Below are positions 27,125 to 35,160 of a stretch of DNA of 64,000 nucleotides, piece after piece. Both the position numbers and the translations under genes were made by a program. The DNA comes from CAZMNY01 sp964567745 (GTDB lineage: Bacteria > Planctomycetota > Planctomycetia > Pirellulales > Pirellulaceae). Below the pieces are notes generated by a model, which had not been told where the DNA came from, searched no databases, and saw only the letters and a list, made by a program, of their open reading frames with translations. Position 1 is the first letter of the stretch. Every line of letters starts with the position of its first letter. The stretch covers positions 1 through 64,000 of the forward strand of contig CAZMNY010000034.1 in assembly GCA_964567745.1 (NCBI GenBank). The letters are read 5' to 3'.

Positions 27125-28015
27125 ATGAATGACAAAAGGCCCTCTGATTCGCTTCCTCCGTTCGTATCGCGACAGGTCACCGAGACTCGGCGGTTCTTCT
27201 TAAACTTGAATCCGAATCGCAAAGCGTCTCTCGAAGTTGTCTGCGGCGGCGTCGAGCGTATGCGACCCGAGTACGTCGTTGACCGGCGGGACTTTCCGTA
27301 CTTCGCCGTCGAAGTCGTCGCCGAAGGGGAGGGCGTTCTCACTATCAACACCCAACAGCACTCGCTCTCCGCTGGCTCCGTCTTTGCCTACGGCCCAAGA
27401 ACTCCGCACACGATTCGTAATCGCGCCGACAACGGAATGCGGAAATACTACCTGGATTTCGTGGGGACGCGAGCTGCGAAACTTTTGACCCAATCGGGAT
27501 TGAGAACCGGACCGAACGATTTTTCCGCCATCGCCGTTGGCGGGCTGCACGAGGTGACCAACGTTTTTGAGATGCTGATTCGGGACGCGGGCGACAACGG
27601 CCCTCTGGCGTCCTCCATTTCTGAATCACTGACATACTTGCTGTTCTTGAAGATTCGCCAATTGAGAACGCCTCAAGGAAGCGCGATGCCGAAGGCGTAC
27701 GCCACCTACGAACGCGTCCGTCGCTATATCGAATCAAATTATCTGAGCTTGCATACGGCGAAAGATGTTGCCGACCGTTGCGACATCACTTCCGTTTACC
27801 TATCGCGATTGTTTGGCCGTTTCTCTGACTGCGGCGCGTATCAGTTTCTCCTGCGTCGCAAGATGAATTATGCGGCCGGGCTACTCATGAATGAAGGACT
27901 CATGGTCAAAGACGTCGCCCGGCGAATGGGCTTCGCCGACGCCTTTCAGTTCTCCCGATCATTCAAACGCGTCTACGGTATCCCGCCCACCAAGCTGACT
28001 AGCGCCGGCAAGTAG
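27125..28015 (+). CDS. AraC-family transcription regulator with cupin sensor
   Basis: The N-terminal part (about 40-125) is a cupin-like ligand domain with the AYGPRTPHTI strand. Residues about 190-290 form the double helix-turn-helix of AraC proteins, with TAKDVADRCDITSVYLSRLF and VKDVARRMGFADAFQFSRSF followed by KRVYGIPP. It is transcribed away from the aldo/keto reductase operon and is probably its activator, sensing the incoming sugar or an intermediate. The ribosome-binding site is weak (GGA right before ATG). A sulfatase gene follows 146 bases downstream and may be part of the same regulon. Confidence 0.92.
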   Translation: MNDKRPSDSLPPFVSRQVTETRRFFLNLNPNRKASLEVVCGGVERMRPEYVVDRRDFPYFAVEVVAEGEGVLTINTQQHSLSAGSVFAYGPRTPHTIRNRADNGMRKYYLDFVGTRAAKLLTQSGLRTGPNDFSAIAVGGLHEVTNVFEMLIRDAGDNGPLASSISESLTYLLFLKIRQLRTPQGSAMPKAYATYERVRRYIESNYLSLHTAKDVADRCDITSVYLSRLFGRFSDCGAYQFLLRRKMNYAAGLLMNEGLMVKDVARRMGFADAFQFSRSFKRVYGIPPTKLTSAGK

Positions 28016-28160
28016 CGGTGCGAGTCGGCGTCCTTCATCGTGCAGATCTACGTTCATCCTGTCCGAGAAGAAGCGTTAAGCTAGACCGGATTTATAGGAT
28101 CGACAGGATGACTAAATCATGATGGCCCTACAGAACCAATTCCATCGAGGAGCGGCTGTG

Positions 28161-29759
28161 ATGCATTTCTTCACGTTGCCAATGAAGCTGTCGAGAGTCG
28201 TCGGCGCCATCTTCGCGTCGCTGGCGATGATTCACGCGACCTGCTTTCAAGCCTTCGCAGCACCTCCGTTCAGATCAGCTCGTCCCGACATCGTCGTCAT
28301 TATGGCTGACGATATGGGGTATTCGGATTTGCATTGCTTTGGAGGCGAAATTCGCACGCCGCAGCTCGATCGCTTAGCAGCTCAGGGACTACGGTTTACC
28401 AACTTCTATAGCGAGAACATGTGCTGGGTTTCTCGAGCGGCGTTGTTGACTGGCATCTACCACAAAACCTCGATGGTGGGCGGTGCCATTCACACTCGCT
28501 GTGAGACCTTGCCGGAAGCGTTGCGGCGAACTGGCTACCAAACTCGAATGTCGGGCAAGTGGCACCTCGCTGGCAAGCCCTACCACGTCTTTCCGGCCGA
28601 TCGCGGCTACGACGAGTTTTACGGGATATTGGGCGGGGCCTCCAGCTTCTATGCGCCGGCTCATCTAACTCGGAATCGGCGAAACGTGGAACAAGAGGCG
28701 ACGGCCGATCCCGAATTCTATTTTACGGATGCGATCAGCGACGAGGCGGTTCGAATGATTCGCCAGGCCAAGGCCGACAAGCCTCTGTTTCTGTCAGTTG
28801 CGTATACCGCTGCCCACTGGCCGTTGCATGCAAGGAAAAAAGACGTCGCGAAATACGCCGGCAAGTACGCCATAGGTTGGGATCAGCTACGCGGGCAGCG
28901 GCTCGCGAACATGAAGCGGCTCAAGATCGTTCCGTTTGGTGCAACTCTCTCACCTCGACACTCCAACGTGCCGGCTTGGGAAGAGACGGAACACAAAGAA
29001 TGGCAGCAACGTCGGATGGAGGTCTACGCGGCTCAGGTCACCGTCATGGACGAAGGCATTGGCCGAATTGTTAATGCGTTGTCGAAAACCAATCGACTCG
29101 AAAACACGCTGCTTCTCTTCACGATCGACAACGGCGGATGTCACGTCGAATACACTCCAAACCGAAAAGGAGACTATCTCCCCAAGCGGGCGAGGGACGG
29201 GCGGCAAATGCGTCCCGGCAATCTTCCGGAAATCATGCCCGGGCCCGAAGACACGTATCAGAGTTATGGGTACGGATGGGCCAATGCGTCCAACACTCCG
29301 TATCGCAATTTCAAGCAATTCGATCATGAGGGCGGAATTCGAACGCCCATGATCGCCTGTTGGCCGCAAGGCATTACTAACCAAGGCGCGCTTGTTCGAG
29401 GCGTTTCGCATCTGGTCGACATCATGCCGACCATTCTCGCCGTAACAGACACCACGGCCGCCAAGCAGCGGATCAAAATGGACGGCCAGTCATTTGCCGG
29501 GGCTTTTAGCGGAGACGTTTACGCTGGCCGGCATTCCATGTTCTTCGATCACGCCCGAGGGCGCGCGATGCGGCATGGCGATTGGAAAATCGTCGCCGAG
29601 AAGAAGAACAAGAAGTTCCGCTGGGAGCTTTACAACTTGAAACAGGATCCGCTCGAACTGAACAACTTGGCCGAATCTCGAACAGCGAAACTCGAAGAGT
29701 TGTCCGCAATCTGGGCCGCCGAGTCAGCGCGTCATGCTCGTCAAGCGAAATATAAATGA
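28161..29759 (+). CDS. Secreted arylsulfatase-type sulfatase with CWVSR motif
   Basis: The ATG at 28161 has GAGGAG 8 bases upstream and gives a signal peptide ending near FAA; in-frame starts from 28119 lack this. The body carries VIMADDMGYSDLHCFGG, SGKWHLAG, TIDNGGCHVE and HEGGIRTPMIACWP. The nucleophile motif is CWVSR (Cys88 to Arg92): valine replaces the proline or alanine of the C-x-P/A-x-R formylglycine signature. The rest of the active site looks intact. Whether the formylglycine-generating enzyme accepts this site is open. It lies downstream of the AraC regulator. Confidence 0.9.
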   Translation: MHFFTLPMKLSRVVGAIFASLAMIHATCFQAFAAPPFRSARPDIVVIMADDMGYSDLHCFGGEIRTPQLDRLAAQGLRFTNFYSENMCWVSRAALLTGIYHKTSMVGGAIHTRCETLPEALRRTGYQTRMSGKWHLAGKPYHVFPADRGYDEFYGILGGASSFYAPAHLTRNRRNVEQEATADPEFYFTDAISDEAVRMIRQAKADKPLFLSVAYTAAHWPLHARKKDVAKYAGKYAIGWDQLRGQRLANMKRLKIVPFGATLSPRHSNVPAWEETEHKEWQQRRMEVYAAQVTVMDEGIGRIVNALSKTNRLENTLLLFTIDNGGCHVEYTPNRKGDYLPKRARDGRQMRPGNLPEIMPGPEDTYQSYGYGWANASNTPYRNFKQFDHEGGIRTPMIACWPQGITNQGALVRGVSHLVDIMPTILAVTDTTAAKQRIKMDGQSFAGAFSGDVYAGRHSMFFDHARGRAMRHGDWKIVAEKKNKKFRWELYNLKQDPLELNNLAESRTAKLEELSAIWAAESARHARQAKYK

Positions 29760-29843
29760 GCTCGATGTAGTCGCATCGCCGCATTCTTGCTTGGACGCCT
29801 TTTGCGCATTGGTAGAGCCCTGCGGTCGCGCGATTTAAGCTCG

Positions 29844-30524
29844 TCACATCTCATTGGGTGGCAAATCGGTGCCTGCTGCTGACGGAGGTTCATCGCACCA
29901 CACAGTGAGAGTGGCCGTCGAATTGGCTAGGTCGATATTGCGAACCTGGACGCGGACGACATTCATGCTGGTTCGTTTTCTCAAATCGGCAATCAACTCT
30001 TCGCGACGCGACGCCCCGATCAAAGTGAGGTTGTCGTACTCGACGGTCTGTTTCAGCAGCTTGCGCGCTGCGGGCTTATTCGGCTTTCCGTTTCCGCCGT
30101 TGGGTTCGCGGCCAACGATGCGTTCCTTGAGCAAAGCCGCCCCGAAAATCAGAAAGTTGACAATCGCGATTTCGGCGTAGCTGGTCTTCTTGTTCGAAAG
30201 GGCGTTGATTACGGCGATCCCGATGACGATAAACAGATACGTCATCTCTTTGGCTCGAATCGCATCGGTCCGATAACGCAACACGCCGAAGATCGCGAAC
30301 AGACCGAGCGCCATGCCGATACCCAATTCGAGTTTCTTCAAGGCAAAGCAGATGAAGAACACCGTGACATTCATCATCACGGCGGTGAAGGCGAATTCAC
30401 GTTCTCGTTGCCCCGGGTACACCGCGAATCGAACAATCAAGCTCAAGAAAAAGACGTCAATCGCAAACCGCACCATGAGTTTGTAAACGTCGTCATCAAA
30501 CAGCGGGACCTCGAAAACCTCCAT
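29844..30524 (-). CDS. DUF4956 membrane protein
   Basis: The protein has about four membrane helices in the first 140 residues (FAIDVFFLSLIVRFAVY, FTAVMMNVTVFFICFAL, GLFAIFGVLRYRTDAI and YLFIVIGIAVINAL), then a soluble alpha/beta tail with NLTLIGASRREELIADLRKR. The FGVLRYRTD loop is characteristic of DUF4956. Such proteins are often encoded with VTC-type polyphosphate polymerases and CotH proteins; here two CotH genes lie directly upstream but no VTC gene is visible. I use the ATG at 30524 with AGGAG 10 bases upstream; the frame extends to a TTG at 30593. Confidence 0.85.
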   Translation of the reverse strand: MEVFEVPLFDDDVYKLMVRFAIDVFFLSLIVRFAVYPGQREREFAFTAVMMNVTVFFICFALKKLELGIGMALGLFAIFGVLRYRTDAIRAKEMTYLFIVIGIAVINALSNKKTSYAEIAIVNFLIFGAALLKERIVGREPNGGNGKPNKPAARKLLKQTVEYDNLTLIGASRREELIADLRKRTSMNVVRVQVRNIDLANSTATLTVWCDEPPSAAGTDLPPNEM

Positions 30525-30598
30525 CTCTCGCTCACTCCTGGCTTCCAAACATTCGTCTTCGGAGAAAATAGTCGCCGCTGCATGTACGGACAATCACT

Positions 30599-30634
30599 TG
30601 ACTGCCCTGATTGCCCCGATTGCCCCGATTGCCC
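30599..30634. repeat. Short tandem repeat of ATTGCCCCG
   Basis: Three exact copies of the 9-base unit ATTGCCCCG (30608-30634) follow one degenerate copy (ACTGCCCTG). They lie between the CotH-ankyrin stop and the DUF4956 start. A copy-number change would alter spacing in the leader, not a protein. Confidence 0.7.
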
Positions 30635-30677
30635 CGAAGGGTCAGTCGGGAACGCCCAATGAAGCGTCACACACCGG

Positions 30678-32915
30678 TCAGTCTAATTGCTTGGCCGTCT
30701 TCCCGCCGTATTTTCTCAACAACTCGGCGACCTTCGGCCGACCGGTCTTGACCTGCTCCATGTCCACTCGGATTTTCAGCAGTGAACCGATGAACCGAAG
30801 TATACCCTCCGATTCCTCACTCCACTCATCTGCAATCGTTCCTAACGGCGTCTCACCCATACCATTTTTCATATTCACTTCCGCCTTCTTCGCAAGCAAA
30901 AGCGCGACGACGTCGACGTGGCCTAGATAGGCTGCCGAATGGAGCGGCGATCCGCCGTCCCGATTCTTCTTGTTGACGTCAGCGCCCTTAGCGATGAGCA
31001 TTTCGGCCGCTTTAGCTCGCCCTCCCAGCGCCGCCCACGATAGCGCCGTCAGGCCGTTCGTGTCTTGCCCGTTAATGTCGTCCTTGGCTTGAGTCAGCTG
31101 ACGACGGAGTGCATCGATGTTCCCTAGCTTGGCTGATTGGAAAATATCGGCCGTATCAAGCGTCGGCAGATCGGCTCCCATCTTGCCCCCGCGTTTGCGG
31201 AGCAATGCGGCGACGTGAGGCCGGCCCGTTTTGACGTCCTCCACATCGACCTTAACTCGCACAATCGTGGCAATGAACCGCACCATGCCTTGAAGCCGAT
31301 CATTCCACTCGGCGGACGAGCCATCGAGCGGCGTATCGCCCTCGTTGTTGCGAATGTTCACGCTGGCCTTGCCGTCGAGCAGCAATTTAACAACGTCCGT
31401 TCGCCCCAGAAAGGCTGCGCCGTGCAGAGCGGAGTTGCCATCGTTGTTCCTGGTGTTGACGTCAGCGCCTTCCGAGATCAGATATTGCACCATTTCGGTT
31501 TGCCCGGCGAGCGACGCCAGCGATAGCGCCGTGCCGCCTGACCTGTCCCTATCATTGATCTTCGCACCTTTTTCGAGATGACCTTTGACGGCCCTCACAT
31601 TGCCGGTCTTGGCGGCGTTCCAAATCGAATCACGATTCCCCCGCGCGAAAACGTTTGGAATAACAGGCGGCGGCTTTGGAGCGGCGGTCCAAATCGGCAT
31701 ACCTTCGGAAATCTCAGCAAGAATGTCCGCGCGGCGTTTGCCAATAAAGTAACGAACCTTTCTCAGCGCGCGATTGTGATCGGCTTGAGTTGGCCCCAAA
31801 TAGGGTTTGAGCATCGCCTCAATACGATCCACCTCAGCCAAGAGAGCGTCTTCATCCCAGTGGTGCTCAAGCAAATTTCGCAATGATTTCAAATAGCGGT
31901 CTCTTCCCGATTCGAGTTGATAGAGTTTGTGGGCAACGATCCCTTTCGTCTTGACTGAAATGGGAGCGCCTGGGGTCACGCCCAGTTTCGAGTATTTGTC
32001 GAAAAGGCTATCCGCTCCCCAAGGAAGAAAATGGAAACGTCCTGTCTTCGGGTTGAGATAAACAAAGAAGTTGTTGTTGTTGCCGGAGTAGCCGTCCCAA
32101 AATCCAAGTAGACCTTCAACCGCCCAGAATTTGTAGAACGAGTCTAGATCGACAAGTCTGCCGATAGCCGATACGTTGTCGTTCTGTCCGTCAACCACGT
32201 CAACCAGCTTCTTGATATGTTTCCTGCCCGCCTTCTCGCTGCCAAACTTGCGCTCGAAACTTCCTTCCCAGCCCTCGTGAAAATCGACGACGGTCCCTTC
32301 AAACAAAGTCCCATCGGTGTTGCCGAATTCGCGCTTGAAGAGCGGCTTGCGCATCGACTCGACGTGCGAATAGACGCCAAGCTTCTTGCCATTAACGGTT
32401 ACGCTCGCAAAAGCGCATCGAGGCGCAGGGGAACCCACCGCGTTGAAAAGGCGATAGCCCATATATTGACTTACCAACGATGGATCTTGCTTATTGTTGT
32501 TAAACGTAAGGTTGGTGAGGTTGTCGACTGCTCTTTGCTTGTCCACATAGTTCAGCTTGATCTTGAGCGACGGTCGCGACGAACTCTGCGATCCGATGAA
32601 TCCTTTCTTGCGAATCCCAACTCTCGGGAACTCCACACCATCAATGCTCAGTTTGGCCTCGACATAGGTGTACGGAGACTCAACTGGCTCCGTCTTGCGA
32701 CTCGCCTGCAGCGCCTCAAAGAAATTGCGAGACTGATTTCGAATGGTGTCCCAATCTTTTTCCGCCAACGTGATCTGTACGTCCAGGACGCGATCACTCG
32801 GGAACAGGTCGGCTGAGGAGAGTTCCTCGGCCAAAGCCGGCGGTGCCACCGTCGGAAACAGCAATAAACCGAGAATCATCCAACACGCTGCGGAATAAAC
32901 ACGATTGAAAGTCAT
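30678..32915 (-). CDS. Secreted CotH-kinase-fold protein with ankyrin repeats
   Basis: From the ATG at 32915 (GAGGA site 5 bases upstream) a signal peptide (LLLFPTVAPPALA) leads into a CotH domain (about 35-400). Its landmarks are RVGIRKKGF, YSHVESMRKPLFKREFG, WDGYSGNNNNFFVY and FHFLPWGADSLF. Residues about 430-745 hold two similar blocks of ankyrin repeats, each ending in KTGRPxVAxLLRKxGGK, so the block was duplicated in tandem. CotH proteins are secreted or envelope protein kinases in spore formers; the substrate in planctomycetes is unknown. It lies between another CotH gene and a DUF4956 gene. Confidence 0.88.
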   Translation of the reverse strand: MTFNRVYSAACWMILGLLLFPTVAPPALAEELSSADLFPSDRVLDVQITLAEKDWDTIRNQSRNFFEALQASRKTEPVESPYTYVEAKLSIDGVEFPRVGIRKKGFIGSQSSSRPSLKIKLNYVDKQRAVDNLTNLTFNNNKQDPSLVSQYMGYRLFNAVGSPAPRCAFASVTVNGKKLGVYSHVESMRKPLFKREFGNTDGTLFEGTVVDFHEGWEGSFERKFGSEKAGRKHIKKLVDVVDGQNDNVSAIGRLVDLDSFYKFWAVEGLLGFWDGYSGNNNNFFVYLNPKTGRFHFLPWGADSLFDKYSKLGVTPGAPISVKTKGIVAHKLYQLESGRDRYLKSLRNLLEHHWDEDALLAEVDRIEAMLKPYLGPTQADHNRALRKVRYFIGKRRADILAEISEGMPIWTAAPKPPPVIPNVFARGNRDSIWNAAKTGNVRAVKGHLEKGAKINDRDRSGGTALSLASLAGQTEMVQYLISEGADVNTRNNDGNSALHGAAFLGRTDVVKLLLDGKASVNIRNNEGDTPLDGSSAEWNDRLQGMVRFIATIVRVKVDVEDVKTGRPHVAALLRKRGGKMGADLPTLDTADIFQSAKLGNIDALRRQLTQAKDDINGQDTNGLTALSWAALGGRAKAAEMLIAKGADVNKKNRDGGSPLHSAAYLGHVDVVALLLAKKAEVNMKNGMGETPLGTIADEWSEESEGILRFIGSLLKIRVDMEQVKTGRPKVAELLRKYGGKTAKQLD

Positions 32916-33285
32916 TGGTTCCTCAGATTGCTGCTGTTTGTAGGGAAATCGTGGCCGAATTGTCGCCGAATGGCATGCCATCCACGCCATTACCGGGTCG
33001 CTTCGCTGATCGTGGACATCTTTTCAAGCCCGCCACGCGCAGGCAATCGTGGTGCCGCGAAGGCACCACTGCATGTCAGTACGAATACCCAAACACAGAC
33101 AAAAAAGTTTCAAGAATCCAATCGTCGGCGATTGCCGGGCCTGTCCGATCAGCATTGGCTTAGGCAATTCCCGGAACTACGCTCGCCAGAAGGTGGAGCC
33201 CTGCCTGTCAACCGCGCATCCAAACGAAACGTGATGAGCTAGTTCGATCGCCGCTTTCCCACGGTCTGGCGACCGAAGCTATTAG
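32916..33285. other. Intergenic region with a hairpin
   Basis: The 370-base gap between the two CotH genes has no plausible gene. It contains a perfect 8-bp hairpin with a 5-base loop, GTGGTGCC-GCGAA-GGCACCAC (33049-33069), with no T-run on either side. It may be a processing or attenuation structure, or chance. Confidence 0.45.
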
Positions 33286-35007
33286 CTACCTCATACCCGA
33301 TCCATCGTTCGCGTCGCGATCGTCGTCGACGCGTTTGCTTTCGACTTTCACCGTGACCACGTTGGAGACGCCAGTCCCTGCTGGCCCCATTGGGGTAGGT
33401 CGCACCGCGTAAACTCGATAGCGAAAAATCCTCCCCGTCGCGACGGCGGTGTCGGTCGCTGTTGTGACGTTGGGCCCCGGCTTGCCGATGTGGTTGCGAA
33501 AGTTGACGCCATCCGGACCATCGGCCCGCTGTACAATATGGGCGACTTCGCCGCGCGTGTTGTCCTTCCAACTCAACGTGACCGAGCCGGCCGAGGATGT
33601 GACTCGAAGTTCCGTCGGCGCGTCGGCGGAAGGCCGACTCGGTTGCGGTCCCTGTTCTCGCCGCTGAGCAAGTTGCGCCGGATTGGGCCGCTCACCTGGG
33701 TTATCCAGCTGAGTTCGGGCTGTCTCGTATCGCTTGCGCACGAATGCATGGATCGAGGCGATGATCGTATCGTAACTCTTGTCCTCGGGATTCGTCGCTC
33801 GACGTTTAGGAAACGGATCGCGATCGAGGTCCTTCTTGATTCGCTCAAAGACGGCGGAAAACCTCGGAATGAGAACGTCCGGATGAAAATGTTTCTCGAG
33901 GATTTCGTCGGCCACTTTCCGATATCGCGCAAGGAGCTGCGGGTCGCGCACAATGCGTTCCACAATCGGTGAGGGCGACTCGCCCAATGTGGGCCAAGCG
34001 GCGTTCCAGCCGGAGATCACAGGCACTCGACGAAATGCGTTGTCGGCAAACCCAACATCGAGGTCCCAGGGCAAATAGCTCCAACGGTCAGTTTGCGGGT
34101 CGTGATACAGGTAGAAGTTGTGGGGGCCAAGCCCGGTCAATTGATCGAACGCACCAGAAAACAACATCACCGCCATCGTCTTAAGAAACGCATCCAACTC
34201 GATCGCCGAATCTATGACTTCTGCGAACCGCTTAGGATCCGTCCCGTTGATCTTTTCAATCAATTCGAGCACATCGCGGGCGTCTTTCCAAGCGGCTGGC
34301 GACTTCGGCTCAAACGCCAAGCCGCGAGGCCCGCGCCGGGCGGAGTCTGCAGGAACGGGTCCCAAGTTCGCACCTGCGCCGCCGACATCGTTCTTGTAGA
34401 GCGGACCGCCGCCATCGGCAAAGTGGTTCCTCGTAAACACGGTATCGATCCGCTCGACGTTGACATAGACGCCGTGAAACTTGCCATTCAAATACAATTG
34501 GGCGTGATTGCATCGAGACGCCTTGAGATCTAAGTCCCGCAGGATGCTCGTAATGATCGGCTCGCTAAACAGGCTGCCGAACTGAACGCCGTTGTCGAGC
34601 GCCACTCGCTGCAGACCCAAGAACGTCTGCCCTTTTTCGTACTCATTGAACTTGATCAGAAAACTGCGTTTGTGTTGCTGTCGCGGCTGCGACGAACTGT
34701 TCCCTTTGTATCGCACGCCAACCTTTTCGATCGTTCGACCTCGGCAGCGAAACGTTGCAGGAACGTAAATGCGTTTCGGCAAAGCGGCCTTCATCTTGCT
34801 CAGGTTTTTCTCTCTCACTTCCAGGTGAATCGCCTGAACTTGATCGAGTTGGTAGAACCGATCGAGTTCCTTCGCGTTTCCGCTAGCGATTTCAGAAGGG
34901 CTGGTCTGAGCGAGGGCATTTGGCGTGAAGCAAATCGTGACGACGAGCGAAAGCGGAAGAACGCTTTGCACCATGCATAATCGGACGTAGTGGATTGGTC
35001 GAGTCAC
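33286..35007 (-). CDS. Secreted CotH-kinase-fold protein with C-terminal fibronectin type III domain
   Basis: A signal peptide (VQSVLPLSLVVTICF, ending at ALAQ) is followed by a CotH domain (about 55-420). It includes KVGVRYKGNSSSQP, FHGVYVNVERIDTVFTRNHF, LTGLGPHNFYLYHDP and a complete PWDLDVGF metal motif, better preserved than in the neighbouring paralogue. A proline-rich linker leads to a fibronectin III domain (about 455-545: TELRVTSSAGSVTLSWKD, then RIFRYRVYAVR). The start is a GTG at 35007 or an ATG at 34974; neither has a clear ribosome site. It lies upstream of the ankyrin paralogue and may be co-transcribed with it. Confidence 0.88.
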   Translation of the reverse strand: MTRPIHYVRLCMVQSVLPLSLVVTICFTPNALAQTSPSEIASGNAKELDRFYQLDQVQAIHLEVREKNLSKMKAALPKRIYVPATFRCRGRTIEKVGVRYKGNSSSQPRQQHKRSFLIKFNEYEKGQTFLGLQRVALDNGVQFGSLFSEPIITSILRDLDLKASRCNHAQLYLNGKFHGVYVNVERIDTVFTRNHFADGGGPLYKNDVGGAGANLGPVPADSARRGPRGLAFEPKSPAAWKDARDVLELIEKINGTDPKRFAEVIDSAIELDAFLKTMAVMLFSGAFDQLTGLGPHNFYLYHDPQTDRWSYLPWDLDVGFADNAFRRVPVISGWNAAWPTLGESPSPIVERIVRDPQLLARYRKVADEILEKHFHPDVLIPRFSAVFERIKKDLDRDPFPKRRATNPEDKSYDTIIASIHAFVRKRYETARTQLDNPGERPNPAQLAQRREQGPQPSRPSADAPTELRVTSSAGSVTLSWKDNTRGEVAHIVQRADGPDGVNFRNHIGKPGPNVTTATDTAVATGRIFRYRVYAVRPTPMGPAGTGVSNVVTVKVESKRVDDDRDANDGSGMR

Positions 35008-35160
35008 CGTGCGAACTCACTGAATAGGTCGGAGCCGAAACGGGCAGTCTACCACGATCGGGATTCGTAAACATTGCGTTCGCAAGCCCTACACTTGCAA
35101 GCACGGCTCTCGCAAGCACAGCGTTAGGGCACGGACATTAGCCGCAGTCCGCAAGCGATT

